Below, one piece after another: positions 43,125 to 52,589 of a stretch of DNA of 64,000 nucleotides. The number at the start of each line of letters is the position of its first letter. Position 1 is the first letter of the stretch. The notes under the pieces are model-generated. The model did not search any database. It had not been told where the DNA came from and saw only the letters and a list, made by a program, of their open reading frames with translations. The DNA comes from Cryptosporangium minutisporangium (GTDB taxonomy: Bacteria > Actinomycetota > Actinomycetes > Mycobacteriales > Cryptosporangiaceae), in NCBI RefSeq assembly GCF_039536245.1, contig NZ_BAAAYN010000018.1, forward strand, positions 1 through 64,000, given 5' to 3'. A program made the position numbers and the translations under genes.

Positions 43125-44348
43125 CTAAGCCACCGCCAGCGCGGCCCGGATCGCGGCGGCCGGGTCGCCGGCGTGGTAGATCCGTTCGCTCGGCTCGATG
43201 CCGTCGAGGAACTCCTGGTAGCGCACGGCGTAGGCGAGGTGCGCCAGCGGCTCGGCGATCCGCAGCGCGTCGCCGGGGCGCGACCCGGGGACGGCGGCGC
43301 GCCACGCCTCGACCCAGGTCTTCGCCGCGGTCCCGCGCCGCCCCGACGGCAGGTAGTCGATCGCCCGGAGGCCGTCCTGCACGGGGTTGCCCCAGTAGGC
43401 GTCCGCGTAGTCGATCACCGTCGGCGGGCCGTCCGGGGTGCCGCGCCAGTTACCCGGGTGGAAGTCGCCGTGCACGAACGTGTCCGGGAGACCGCACTCG
43501 TCCAGCGCCGCCCAGCGCTCGTTCAGCACACGGGCCTCGGCCCGCTCGGCCGCGCTGAGCTCCGCCGCGGCCGGGCCGTCGATCAGCGCGGCGACCTGTT
43601 CGGCGAGCACCGTCGGCGTCCGGGATCGGAGGGGCGACGAGCTTTCGGCGTCATCCGCCGCGGGATAAGGCCGAAAAGTCGTCGCCACCGTGGCCTGGGC
43701 GGTCACGAAGCGGGCGATCGTGCTCACGACCTGGGCCTCGGACGCGTTCCACAGGTCCTCGCCGGGGACGTCGCCCAGCAGCAGCCGCCCGGGCGCGGAC
43801 GCCAGGACCTGCGGCACCAGGCCGGGGTCGACCGCGCCGAGCGTCCGGATGGCGCTCGCCTCGTCGGCGGCGAACGGTGGGGTGGCCTTGAGCCAGGCCG
43901 CGCCGTCCGCGGTCGGGAGGCGGAACAGCGCGGCCAGGTTCCACGTCTTGTGCTGCCGCGGACGTCCGGTCAGCGGCACCGCGTCCGCCGCCCAGGCGAG
44001 CAGTTCGCGGACGCCGGACGCGGTCGCCCACGGAAGCCTCAGCGGCTGAACATCCGGGCGGAATTCCACCGGCCGCAGCGGCGACCCCGGCCGGGCCGAG
44101 GCCTCGACGTGGTAGGTGACGTGCCCGCCGCGGGCACCCTCGCCGCCGGAGACGGTGAGCAGCCGCAGAACGACGACCGGCACGCCGAGCGCCGCTTCGA
44201 CGGCGTCGACCACCGGCCACGCCTCCGCCCACCACGGGACGTCGACCGGGAAGGGCCCGACCTCCCCGCAACACTCGTCCCCGAGCGTCACCACCGCACT
44301 CACCGTCCGCCGCACCGGACCGCCCGGATCGAGCGCCGCCGAGGTCAC
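43125..44348 (-). CDS. Aminoglycoside-phosphotransferase (APH)-family kinase
   Basis: 407 aa. The C-terminal half has the APH/choline-kinase catalytic loop VHGDFHPGNW and the Mg-binding IDYADAYWGNP, with nearby ARVLNERW and YLPSG. The N-terminal half (1-190) is a custom domain, with LLLGDVPGEDLW near its end, so the substrate may differ from sugars. GTG 44348 overlaps the peptidase stop by GTGA, showing coupled translation with the S9 peptidase. It is the last gene of the amide/peptide cluster; antibiotic resistance is not implied. Confidence 0.85.
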   Translation of the reverse strand: MTSAALDPGGPVRRTVSAVVTLGDECCGEVGPFPVDVPWWAEAWPVVDAVEAALGVPVVVLRLLTVSGGEGARGGHVTYHVEASARPGSPLRPVEFRPDVQPLRLPWATASGVRELLAWAADAVPLTGRPRQHKTWNLAALFRLPTADGAAWLKATPPFAADEASAIRTLGAVDPGLVPQVLASAPGRLLLGDVPGEDLWNASEAQVVSTIARFVTAQATVATTFRPYPAADDAESSSPLRSRTPTVLAEQVAALIDGPAAAELSAAERAEARVLNERWAALDECGLPDTFVHGDFHPGNWRGTPDGPPTVIDYADAYWGNPVQDGLRAIDYLPSGRRGTAAKTWVEAWRAAVPGSRPGDALRIAEPLAHLAYAVRYQEFLDGIEPSERIYHAGDPAAAIRAALAVA

Positions 44349-46192
44349 CCGATCAGATGCTGCTCGAGGAACACACCGACCGCGCGGACGTACACGACCT
44401 TGCTGGCCTTGTTCAGGATCACGTGGCCCTCGTCGTCGAACCGCAGGTACTGCACCGGGTGGTTGCGTGCCTCCAGCGCCGCCACCACCTGCTCGGCCTC
44501 GTAGAGCGGCACGTTCGTGTCGTTGGCGCCGTGCGCGACGAGCAGCGGGGCGGTCACCCGGTCGATGCGGTGGATCGGCGAGAGGTCGTGCAGCAGTTCG
44601 CGGTCCTCGTCCGGGTGGCCGTACTTGCTGATCGCGGCGGCGGCGACCCACGGCTCGGTGCGCTCGTAGAACGTCTGCAGATCGGCCATTCCGCAGGTGT
44701 CGACGCCGACCGCGAACAGCTCCGGGAACTGGGTCAGCGCCACCAGCGTGAGGTAACCACCGTACGAGCGACCGAACACCCCGAGCCGCGCCGGATCGGC
44801 CAGCCCTGCGTCGATGACGTACCGCGCCGCAGACCGGACGTCCTCGATGCCGTCGTACCGCTTGGTGCCGTTGTCGGCGTTGACGAACGCCCGGCCGAAC
44901 CCCGACGAGCCGCGGACGTTGGGCGCGAACACCGAGATCCCGCGGGAGACGATCTCCCGGAAGAGCGGGTTCCAGTACGGCCGCTCCTGCGCCTCCGGCC
45001 CGCCGTGGAAGTGCAGCACCAGCGGCCCGGCGCCGGACGTCCCGGCGCCGGGGTACAGCCACCCGGTCAGCTCCAGGCCGTCGTGCGCGGTGAACCGGTG
45101 CAGCTCCGGGACGATCGACGCGGCCGGCAGCGGCGGCGGGTACGTCACCGGCTTGGCCGCACCGCTCGCCACCTCCACCACCCAGATCGTCGGGGGCAGC
45201 GACGGGCCCTCGGCGGTCAGGGCCAGCGTCGCTCCGTCCCGGGACAGGTCGAGGTCACCCACCACGTCACCGGGCAGATCGGTCAGTTCCCGCTCCTCGC
45301 CGGTCCGCAGGTCGAGCACGGAGACCGCGCTGCGGCCGCCGAGCACGTTCCAGAGCAGGGCGGCGGTGCCACCGTCCTCGCTGAGCGTGAAGTACTCCAG
45401 CTCGGCGTCGTCCCTGGCGGCCAGCACCCGGGGGTGGCCGTCGGTCCCGACCGGCACCGCGACCAGCGCGGGCAGGCGTCGCCCGACGTCCGTACGCACG
45501 TAGACGGAGGCACCGTCGGCGGCGAGCTGACCGAGATCGGTGGAGCCTTCACCGTCGGCCGGGAAGAGCCGGTGGGCGCTGTAAGCGCCACCGGGCTCGA
45601 CGTCGACGACCTCCAGCCAGCGGGCGCTGCGCGGGCCGCAGCGCACCAGCGCGGTCTTCCCGTCGCGGCTCACGTCGATCGCGGCCCGCAGTTCGGCCTC
45701 GCCGACGGTCACCCGCCAGCCGGTGGACGGGTCGATCACGTGCGCGACGCTGCGCCCGGCGGAGTCCGCCTCGGCCACGGCCAGCCAGGTACCGTCCTGG
45801 CTCCAGTGGCCGAAGAACCCGTTGGTGCCGCCGAACCCGCCGACCTGGTGCAGGTCGGAGCCGTCCGACCGGATCACCCAGATCTCGGTCCGGTCGGAAC
45901 CGCCGGGAGCGAGCAGCACGGCGAGCCACTCGCCCGCCGGTGACCACCGCACTTCCTCGACGGGTTCGGGTCCGGTGTCGAGCAACACCGGGTGGCCACC
46001 GTCGACGGGACTGATCCAGAGCCGAGGCTCCCCGCCCCGGTCGGACACGTATGCGATCGTGTCCCCCGCCGGCGCGAGCGTCGCGCCCCAGCTGGCCGGA
46101 GCGGCCGCGGGATCCCCCGCGTACGGCGCCGGGTCGGGCTCCGGCGAGATGGCCCAGTGCGTACCGTCGCCGGTACCCAACCCAGTGGTCAT
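44345..46192 (-). CDS. S9-family prolyl-oligopeptidase-like peptidase
   Basis: 615 aa. A beta-propeller (about 40-360) built from repeated WSPAGEWLAV/LSRDGATLAL-type blades precedes the hydrolase domain (about 375-615): GRSYGGY with nucleophile Ser, HGANDTNVP with Asp, DDEGHVIL with His. It resembles acylaminoacyl peptidases and cuts short peptides; no signal peptide, so it is cytoplasmic. ATG 46192 overlaps the AsnB-type gene stop in an ATGA and has GGGAG 4 nt upstream; GTG 46216 lies inside the previous gene and is rejected. Confidence 0.92.
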   Translation of the reverse strand: MTTGLGTGDGTHWAISPEPDPAPYAGDPAAAPASWGATLAPAGDTIAYVSDRGGEPRLWISPVDGGHPVLLDTGPEPVEEVRWSPAGEWLAVLLAPGGSDRTEIWVIRSDGSDLHQVGGFGGTNGFFGHWSQDGTWLAVAEADSAGRSVAHVIDPSTGWRVTVGEAELRAAIDVSRDGKTALVRCGPRSARWLEVVDVEPGGAYSAHRLFPADGEGSTDLGQLAADGASVYVRTDVGRRLPALVAVPVGTDGHPRVLAARDDAELEYFTLSEDGGTAALLWNVLGGRSAVSVLDLRTGEERELTDLPGDVVGDLDLSRDGATLALTAEGPSLPPTIWVVEVASGAAKPVTYPPPLPAASIVPELHRFTAHDGLELTGWLYPGAGTSGAGPLVLHFHGGPEAQERPYWNPLFREIVSRGISVFAPNVRGSSGFGRAFVNADNGTKRYDGIEDVRSAARYVIDAGLADPARLGVFGRSYGGYLTLVALTQFPELFAVGVDTCGMADLQTFYERTEPWVAAAAISKYGHPDEDRELLHDLSPIHRIDRVTAPLLVAHGANDTNVPLYEAEQVVAALEARNHPVQYLRFDDEGHVILNKASKVVYVRAVGVFLEQHLIG

Positions 46193-47964
46193 CCAACTCC
46201 CATCTTCTGCAGCCACATCTCCAGCAGGCCCAGCTGCCAGAGCGCGTTGGAGCCGAGTGTCGTACGGGTGTCGTTCGGCTTGTCGAGCAGGGCCGAGACT
46301 TGCCCACTATCGAAGATCCCGCGCTGCCGGGCGGCGTCCGACGTGAGTGCGTCGGCGACCTGCTCCAGCAGCGGCCCGGAGAGGTGCCGGATCGCCGGGA
46401 CCGGGAAGTACCCCTTGGTCCGGTCGATGACCTCGTCCGGGACGACCCCGCGGGCGGCGGCCTTGAGGATGCCCTTGCCACCGGCCGCGAGCTTGAGCCG
46501 GGGCGGGCACGCCGCCGCCAGCTCCACCAACTCGTGGTCGAGGAACGGTACCCGGGCTTCCAGCCCCCACGCCATCGTCATGTTGTCGACGCGCTTCACC
46601 GGGTCGTCCACGAGCATGATCTGGCTGTCGATCCGTAAGGCCGCATCGACGGTCTCCTCGGCGCCCGGCACCGCGAAGTGAGCCTGGACGAACGCCTTGC
46701 TGACGTCGGTGGCGAGCCGCCACTCGGGCTGCAGCAGGTCGTTGAGCGCGGCGTGCGTCCGGTCGCCGAACACGCTCGCGTAGGCGTCCACCGCGTCCCG
46801 GCGGGGAACGTCGGCCAGCGGCGGGTACCAGTCGTACCCGGCGAACACCTCGTCCGCGCCCTGTCCGGACTGGACCACCTTCACGTGCTTCGAGACCTGC
46901 TCGGAGAGCAGGTAGAACGCGACGCAGTCGTGGCTGACCATGGGTTCGCTCATCGCGTTGATCGCCGCGTCGACGGCCGGGACCATGTTGCGGGTCTCGA
47001 TCTTGATCTGGTGGTGATCGGTGGCGAACCGCTCGGCGATCAGGTCGGAGTAGACGAACTCGTTGCCGCTCTCCCCGCCGGCGTCCTCGAAGCCGATGCT
47101 GAACGTCTGCAGGCCGGTCTGGCCCGACTCGGCCAGCAACGCGACGACGAAGCTGGAGTCCAGGCCGCCGGAGAGCAGGACGCCCACCGGAACGTCGGCG
47201 ACCATCCGGCGCTCGACGGCCAGGCGCAGCGCGGCGAGCGTGCGGTCGCGCCACTCCTCGTCGGACAGCTGCTCGGTGCGGGTGAACTCGGGCTTCCAGT
47301 AAAGGATCTCGTCGGTGGTTCCGTCCGGCTCGATCACCCGCACGGTCGCCGGGGGCAGCTTCCGCACGCCGTTGAGGATCGTCCGCGGCGCGGGGACGAC
47401 CGAGTGGAACGTCATGTAGTGGTGCAGCGCGACCGGGTCCACGGAGGTGTCCAGGTCGCCGGCGGCGACCAGCGCGGGCAGCGTCGAGGCGAAGCGCAGC
47501 CGGCCGGGCACCTCGGACAGGTAGAGCGGCTTGATGCCGAGCCGGTCGCGGCCGAGCACGACCCGGCCGGTCTCCCACTCGCTGATCACGAACGCGAACA
47601 TGCCGAGGAACTTCTCGACGCAGCGCGTGCCCCAGCGGTGGTACGCCTTCAGGACGACTTCGGTGTCGGAGGTGGAGAAGAACCGGTACCCGGCGCTCTT
47701 CAGCTCCTCGCGCAGCTCCTTGTAGTTGTAGATGATCCCGTTGAACACGAGTACGAGCCCGAGCTCCTCGTCGACCATCGGCTGCGTTCCCGCCTCCGAC
47801 AGGTCGATGATCTGCAGTCGGCGGTGCGCCAGCGCGAGCGGGCCCTTCGACCAGTAGCCGCCGCTGTCGGGTCCACGGTTCGTGAGGCAGGGCACCATCC
47901 GGGCGACCGCGTCGACATCCGCCGCACGGCCGTCGAGGCGCAGCTCACCGCCGAATCCGCACAT
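46189..47964 (-). CDS. AsnB/AsnO-type glutamine-dependent amidotransferase (N-acetylglutaminylglutamine amidotransferase-like)
   Basis: 591 aa. N-terminal glutaminase with Cys2 (MCGFGGELRLDGRAAD), NRGPDSGG and HRRLQIIDLS; C-terminal ATP-PPi synthetase with VLLSGGLDSSF. Length and start fit the TIGR03104 family (AsnO), which amidates N-acetylglutaminylglutamine to the osmolyte NAGGN in proteobacteria. GGAGGA precedes ATG 47964. Here the usual ngg synthetase partner is replaced by a GCS2/ATP-grasp fusion 249 bp upstream. The product is therefore likely a small amidated peptide, identity unknown. Overlaps the S9 peptidase by 4 nt. Confidence 0.9.
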   Translation of the reverse strand: MCGFGGELRLDGRAADVDAVARMVPCLTNRGPDSGGYWSKGPLALAHRRLQIIDLSEAGTQPMVDEELGLVLVFNGIIYNYKELREELKSAGYRFFSTSDTEVVLKAYHRWGTRCVEKFLGMFAFVISEWETGRVVLGRDRLGIKPLYLSEVPGRLRFASTLPALVAAGDLDTSVDPVALHHYMTFHSVVPAPRTILNGVRKLPPATVRVIEPDGTTDEILYWKPEFTRTEQLSDEEWRDRTLAALRLAVERRMVADVPVGVLLSGGLDSSFVVALLAESGQTGLQTFSIGFEDAGGESGNEFVYSDLIAERFATDHHQIKIETRNMVPAVDAAINAMSEPMVSHDCVAFYLLSEQVSKHVKVVQSGQGADEVFAGYDWYPPLADVPRRDAVDAYASVFGDRTHAALNDLLQPEWRLATDVSKAFVQAHFAVPGAEETVDAALRIDSQIMLVDDPVKRVDNMTMAWGLEARVPFLDHELVELAAACPPRLKLAAGGKGILKAAARGVVPDEVIDRTKGYFPVPAIRHLSGPLLEQVADALTSDAARQRGIFDSGQVSALLDKPNDTRTTLGSNALWQLGLLEMWLQKMGVG

Positions 47965-48045
47965 CGAGTCCTCCTTCTCACGCCGGAGCAGAACTCGACA
48001 GGCTCCGATTGTCGGCCGACCGAGTTACGCGGGCGTGTCTCAGTG

Positions 48046-48110
48046 ACTCTTTTCAACCTCCGGCCAGTGTTGAGATCAAGCAACTTCAGCCGCCGCCGGT
48101 CGAAAAGAGT
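48046..48110. promoter_or_regulatory. 9-bp inverted repeat ACTCTTTTC ... GAAAAGAGT in front of the amidotransferase gene
   Basis: Perfect arms at 48046-48054 and 48102-48110 with 47 nt between, in the 249-bp gap upstream of the AsnO-type gene (about 82 nt from its ATG). A candidate operator or long-range RNA stem. Confidence 0.45.
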
Positions 48111-48213
48111 TCAGTTGTAACGTTCCCCGTTTGGTGTCCGCCGTTACCGGAGTTCATGCACAGCCCGACGTGGTCGTCCGCCACACCGCTGTTCGGTGCG
48201 CGGTTCCCCCTAC

Positions 48214-50829
48214 TCAGGACCCCAAAATCCAGGTGTCCTTGGCTCCGCCGCCCCGGGAGGAGTTGACGACCAGGCTGCCTTCCGGAGCCACGCGCGTCAA
48301 CGCTGCGGGCGCGACCGTCGGGTTCTCGCCCATGAACACGAACGCCCGCAGGTCGACGTGGCGCGGCGTGAGCCGGCTGCCGTCGAAGACGGGGTGGGTG
48401 GACAGGTGCATGGTCTCCTGGGCGATCCAGCGGTGCGGCGCCGCCCGGATCTGGCGGCGGACCGCGTCGATCTCCTCGTCGTTCGCGCGGGGGCCGATCA
48501 GGACCCCTTCACCGCCGTACCCGTCGACCGGCTTGACCACCAGCTGATCCAGCCGGCGCAGCACCTCGTCGCGCTGCTCCCCGTCGCCGCACAGGTAGGT
48601 GGGCACGTGCGCGAGCAGCGGCTTCTCGCCCAGGTAGTACTCGATGAAGTCCGGGACGTACGCGTAGACCGCCTTGTCGTCGCCGACGCCGTTGCCAGGC
48701 GCGTTCGCGAGCGTCACCGTGCCCGCACCGACCGCCGAGAGCAGCGGCGGGCCGAGCGGCCGTCCGTCCCCGGCGGGTGCGTGGACCAGCGTGTCCTCGT
48801 CGAGCCGCAGATAGATCACGTCGACTCGCCGCCGGGTGCCGTGCCGGTGCAGGTAGACCACCCGGTCGTCGACGACGAGGTCGGTCGTGCGGACTACCGG
48901 CACTCCCATCTCCTCGGCGAGCAGCTGGTGTTCGAACCAGGCCGAGTCGACCGGTCCCTGGCTCAACACGACGACCTGGGGGCCGGTACCGCGTCCGGAC
49001 ATCCGCGGCGGTGCGGCCGCTTCCAGCGTCGACCGCAGTAAGGCGGGCAGGGCCTCCACCGACCGCAACCCCGGCGGCCGCGGCAGGTCGGGCCAGATGT
49101 GGTCGGTCAACCGCCGGTTCTGCAGCGCGTACCCCAGGCCGGAGGGCACCCGCAGGTTGTCTTCGAGGACGCTCCAGTGGCCGGCGGCGTCGTGGACGAG
49201 GTCCATCCCGGCGATGTGCGCGCGGACCGGCTGGCGGATCAGCGCGGCCAGCGGCAGCAGGCCGGGCGCCCCGTCGATCACCCAGGCCGGAATGATCCCG
49301 TCGTTGACGACCTCCCGGTCGGCGTAGACGTCCTTGAGGAACGCGTCCAGCGCCCGCACCCGCTGCACCAGCCCGCGGCCGAGCGCCTCCCAGTCGTCGC
49401 CGTGGACGATGCGCGGGATCACGTCGAACGGGAACAGCCGGGCGGTGGTCTCGCCGGCCACCCGGAACGTCATCCGGTGGGAGCGCTGCTCGGCGTCCCG
49501 CTCCTTCTCCCGGTCGCGGATGCCCCCGGCGCCGAGCCGCTCCAGCAACTGCAGCATCGGTTCGTACCCGGGGATGACACCGCCGTCCTCGGCGATCACC
49601 TCGTCGCCGTCCGGGCGCGCCAGCACGTCGCCCTTCAGGTAGCCGGCGAGCAGCGCCTCCTGGCCGCCGAAACCGCCGACCGTGACGGCGCCGCCGGCCC
49701 GCGTCTCGGCCAGCAGCGCGTCGACGACGTCGGAGAGCCGGCCACGGCGGGCGAACGCGCGCCGCGCACGATCGGCGGCGCTGCCCCGGGCCAGGGCCTG
49801 GTTGGCCAGCGCGGAGACGTACTCCCAGTCGTCCGCCGCCTCCAATTGGGGCCGCAGCGAGTCGACCAGCCCGCGGACCGCCTCCGCGGCCGGTACCGGA
49901 CGCGCGAACCCGGAGAGGTCGACGAGATCGCCCTCCAGGCCGGAGCGCGCCGCCCGCCACATCGCGGCCCGCTGGAGCGGTCCGCGGATGCGCGGCAACG
50001 GGTAGTTGTTGGCCACCGCGTCCCACTCGCGCCGGACCAGGGCCCGGAAGAGACCGGCCAGCAGGACGACGTCGTCGATCGCGGGGCACGCGTCGGTGAC
50101 CCGCAGTTCGAGCGTGGGGACGTGGGCCGACGGCCGGACGTCGAAGTAGATCATCGCCGGGTCGGTGATCGTTCCGGACGCGATCAGCTCGGCCACCAGC
50201 GCGTCGTGGTCCTCGGCGGACTCGACCAGGCCGCTCGCGCCCGCGGTGGGCCAGCGTTGCCAGAGCAGCGACCGGATGCTCGCGTAACCGGTGTCCTCAC
50301 CCATCCAGAACGGGGAGCTGGCCGAGATCGCCAGCAGCACCGGGAGGTACTGGGAGACCCGCTGGGCGACGGCGACCGCGACGTCCCGGTCGGGCATGCC
50401 GACGTGTACCTGGGCGCCGCAGATCAGTTGTTCGCGGGCGAGCAGCTGGTAGTCGTCGAGCATCCGCTCGAAGCGCGCGTTCGGGGTGACCGCCAGCTCT
50501 TCGGTGTCCACCAGCGGGACCGTGCCGGCCGCGACGACGCCCAGGCCGGCGGCGTCCGCGACCTCGCAGACCTGTCGGCGGAGCGCGACCAACTCGTCGC
50601 GCAGGCGCTCCAGGTTGGTGTGCACCTTGGTGTTCGTCTCGACCACGGAGCGGTGCAGCTCGGGCGAGAACGACGAGGTCGGCAGGTGCGCGAGGAGTTC
50701 CGGTGCGCGCGGGACCAGCTCACGGCTGTCCAGGTCGACGACGTGGAACTCCTCCTCGACGCCGAGGGTCAACGGCTCGGATGCCCGGACCGTGGCGGCG
50801 CCTCCCGCTTGTCGTGGCTCCGTCGTCAC
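48214..50829 (-). CDS. Fusion of GCS2-type carboxylate-amine ligase and circularly permuted ATP-grasp protein
   Basis: 871 aa, two ligases in one chain. Part 1 (about 20-390) is YbdK/EgtA-like glutamate-cysteine-ligase type 2: GVEEEFHVVD, the ELHRSVVETN active region and the GAQVHVGMPD and PTLELRVTDACP segments. Part 2 (about 400-870) is circularly permuted ATP-grasp: GDDWEALGRG, the NDGIIPAWVI, EDNLRVPSGLGYALQNR, NAPGNGVGDDKAVYAYVPD and VKPVDGYGGEGVLIGP motifs. Two peptide-type bonds could be made in one enzyme. GTG 50829 has GAGAGG 5 nt upstream; 50832 and longer starts to 50931 are alternatives. First gene of the cluster ending at 43125. Confidence 0.88.
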   Translation of the reverse strand: MTTEPRQAGGAATVRASEPLTLGVEEEFHVVDLDSRELVPRAPELLAHLPTSSFSPELHRSVVETNTKVHTNLERLRDELVALRRQVCEVADAAGLGVVAAGTVPLVDTEELAVTPNARFERMLDDYQLLAREQLICGAQVHVGMPDRDVAVAVAQRVSQYLPVLLAISASSPFWMGEDTGYASIRSLLWQRWPTAGASGLVESAEDHDALVAELIASGTITDPAMIYFDVRPSAHVPTLELRVTDACPAIDDVVLLAGLFRALVRREWDAVANNYPLPRIRGPLQRAAMWRAARSGLEGDLVDLSGFARPVPAAEAVRGLVDSLRPQLEAADDWEYVSALANQALARGSAADRARRAFARRGRLSDVVDALLAETRAGGAVTVGGFGGQEALLAGYLKGDVLARPDGDEVIAEDGGVIPGYEPMLQLLERLGAGGIRDREKERDAEQRSHRMTFRVAGETTARLFPFDVIPRIVHGDDWEALGRGLVQRVRALDAFLKDVYADREVVNDGIIPAWVIDGAPGLLPLAALIRQPVRAHIAGMDLVHDAAGHWSVLEDNLRVPSGLGYALQNRRLTDHIWPDLPRPPGLRSVEALPALLRSTLEAAAPPRMSGRGTGPQVVVLSQGPVDSAWFEHQLLAEEMGVPVVRTTDLVVDDRVVYLHRHGTRRRVDVIYLRLDEDTLVHAPAGDGRPLGPPLLSAVGAGTVTLANAPGNGVGDDKAVYAYVPDFIEYYLGEKPLLAHVPTYLCGDGEQRDEVLRRLDQLVVKPVDGYGGEGVLIGPRANDEEIDAVRRQIRAAPHRWIAQETMHLSTHPVFDGSRLTPRHVDLRAFVFMGENPTVAPAALTRVAPEGSLVVNSSRGGGAKDTWILGS

Positions 50830-50831
50830 CA

Positions 50832-51181
50832 CGGCCTCTCGCTGTTCGCCCACTACCCACCGCCTTATGCGTGCGCCGCCCGGTGGCGGCTGGACAAGCG
50901 AGCCCTGATGGTTCCCGGCTTGCGTACCCAAGCCGTGAGGTGCCGGTAAATTCCCGGCAACACATCAGTCCTCACCGTCGTCCGGTTCGTCCTACAAGTT
51001 CGGGCGCCGCCCCCATGGTGCCCCACCGGGACCAACACGAATCGCGTTCGGCTGCGGCGCAGGTCACTCGCCCTGAACCGTTCCCCTGTTCACGGACAGT
51101 CAGCACCTGTGAGAGCGATACACGTGCTAAGCACTGATTAGTTCTTTTTAGGTAGCTCGCACCCCGTGTGGAGGGAAGCTC
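50832..51181. other. Divergent intergenic region between the ligase fusion and SDR
   Basis: 350 bp without a gene. On the fusion side, half-sites GTACC, GTGAG, GTAAA and GCAAC fall at exact 11-bp steps (50924-50961); the last pair, GTAAA-n6-GCAAC, weakly matches a GlnR box, the others poorly. Near the SDR gene there is an AT-rich stretch (51130-51155, with TTTTTAGGTAGC) that may hold its promoter. Confidence 0.3.
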
Positions 51182-52108
51182 ATGGCTGTGCGGCTGATGC
51201 TGCTGGGCGCCGACGGATTCTTCGGGCAACACGTCCGGGCCCGGCTGGCCCAGGAGCCGGACGTCGTCGTCACGACCGTGGCCCGGCGCGAAGACGTCAT
51301 GCCGGACCTGCAACTCGACCTCACCGAGAGCGGTGTCGCGGTGGCGCACGCGATCCGGGAGTACGCGCCGGAGATCGTGGTCAACTGCGCCGGGTCCGCG
51401 GTCGGCGAACCCGCGGCGCTGGCGGCCAACAACCTGGTGGCGGTCGCCAACACGGTGGACGCCCTGCTGACCGCCGGGCGTCCGATCCGGCTCGTGCACC
51501 TCGGCTCGGCGTCCGAGTACGGCCGCGTCCCGGCCGGCACCGCCATTCGTGAGGACGCCGCGGAGCGGCCGGTCACCGTGTACGGCCTGTCGAAGCTGGC
51601 GGCGACCCGGCTCGTCCACACCGCGGCCGCGGCCGGCCTGGACGCCGTGGCGCTCCGGGTGACCACGCCGATCGGCCCGGAAGCGCCCGCGTCCGGACTG
51701 CTGGGGCGGGTGGCGGCCCAGCTGCGCCAGGTCGCGACCGAGGGCAGCGGCGGGATCACCACCGGGCCGCTGGAGGACGTCCGCGACTACGTCGACGTGC
51801 GGGACGTGGCCGACGCCGTCGCCGCGGCGGCACTCCGACCGCACGGCCGGGCGCTGCCCGCGGTGCTCAACGTGGGCAGCGGTGTCGGGACGCCGACGCG
51901 CAGGATGGTGGAGTCGCTTCTGACGCTCGCCGGGTTCACCGGTGGCCTGCGGATGGACGGAGGCGGCGCGCACCGGGACACGTCGGTGCAGTGGCAGTGC
52001 TGCGACGTGACGGCGGCCCGCGAGTTTTTGGGGTGGGCACCTACCCGATCGCTGGAGACGTCTCTGCGCGATCTCTGGGAATCCAGCGCAACCCTGGCCC
52101 CCTGCTAA
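51182..52108 (+). CDS. Extended SDR (NAD-dependent epimerase/dehydratase)
   Basis: 308 aa. Rossmann start MLLGADGFFGQHV (GxxGxxG in residues 8-14), LVHLGSASEYG with catalytic Ser, and YGLSK with Tyr/Lys, so it is a functional sugar-epimerase-type SDR acting on a nucleotide sugar or related compound. Ends with the usual REFLGWAPTRSLETSLRDLW segment. GGAGGG 6 nt before ATG 51182. It is divergent from the ligase fusion but may not be related to it. Confidence 0.9.
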   Translation: MAVRLMLLGADGFFGQHVRARLAQEPDVVVTTVARREDVMPDLQLDLTESGVAVAHAIREYAPEIVVNCAGSAVGEPAALAANNLVAVANTVDALLTAGRPIRLVHLGSASEYGRVPAGTAIREDAAERPVTVYGLSKLAATRLVHTAAAAGLDAVALRVTTPIGPEAPASGLLGRVAAQLRQVATEGSGGITTGPLEDVRDYVDVRDVADAVAAAALRPHGRALPAVLNVGSGVGTPTRRMVESLLTLAGFTGGLRMDGGGAHRDTSVQWQCCDVTAAREFLGWAPTRSLETSLRDLWESSATLAPC

Positions 52109-52160
52109 GTCCAGCCGCGCCGGCGCCGCGGTGTGCGAAGGTGGTCAGCGGGCGGGCTCG

Positions 52161-52589
52161 TCAGCTACTGGCGCGGCAGGTGGGGCACCGGCCCCACCAC
52201 GTCACCTCGGCCTCGTCTAGCAGGAAACCGTGCGCATCGGACGGCGCCAGGCAGGGTGCCTCGCCGACCGCGCAGTCGACGTCCTCGATCCGCCCGCACT
52301 TCCGGCACACCAGGTGATGGTGGTTGTCGGCCACCCGGGCCTCGTACCGCCGCGCGCTGCCGGCCGGCTCGATCAGCCGGGCCATACCGGTGTCGACGAG
52401 GGCAGCGAGCACGTCGTAGATCGCTTGGGTCGACACCGCGCCGATCCGTGCGCGGACGGCGTCGGTGAGCTCGTCGACCGTGTGGTGGCCACCCTGCGAG
52501 AGCAGCGTGAGCACAGCCAGCCGGGGCGTAGTGACCCGGAGGCCGGCCGAACGCAGCCGCTCACGGTTCTCGTCAGTCGTCGTCACCAC
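52161..52589 (-). CDS. Fur-family metalloregulator
   Basis: 142 aa. Winged-helix DNA-binding domain (about 10-80: [35 protein letters not shown]) and dimerisation domain with [19 protein letters not shown] and a second CPTC, so both CxxC pairs of the structural zinc site are present. Features favour a FurA- or PerR/KatG-linked type rather than Zur, but this is not certain. GTG 52589 (or 52586) is the start; no partner gene such as katG is in the window. A 271-bp gap to the tRNA upstream shows nothing recognisable. Confidence 0.92.
   Translation of the reverse strand: MVTTTDENRERLRSAGLRVTTPRLAVLTLLSQGGHHTVDELTDAVRARIGAVSTQAIYDVLAALVDTGMARLIEPAGSARRYEARVADNHHHLVCRKCGRIEDVDCAVGEAPCLAPSDAHGFLLDEAEVTWWGRCPTCRASS

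Noticed and set aside
43349-45062. A 645-aa protein extending the APH gene upstream to 45062
   Set aside because: The added part is antisense-frame shadow of the S9 peptidase gene; the GTGA overlap at 44348 gives a natural start.
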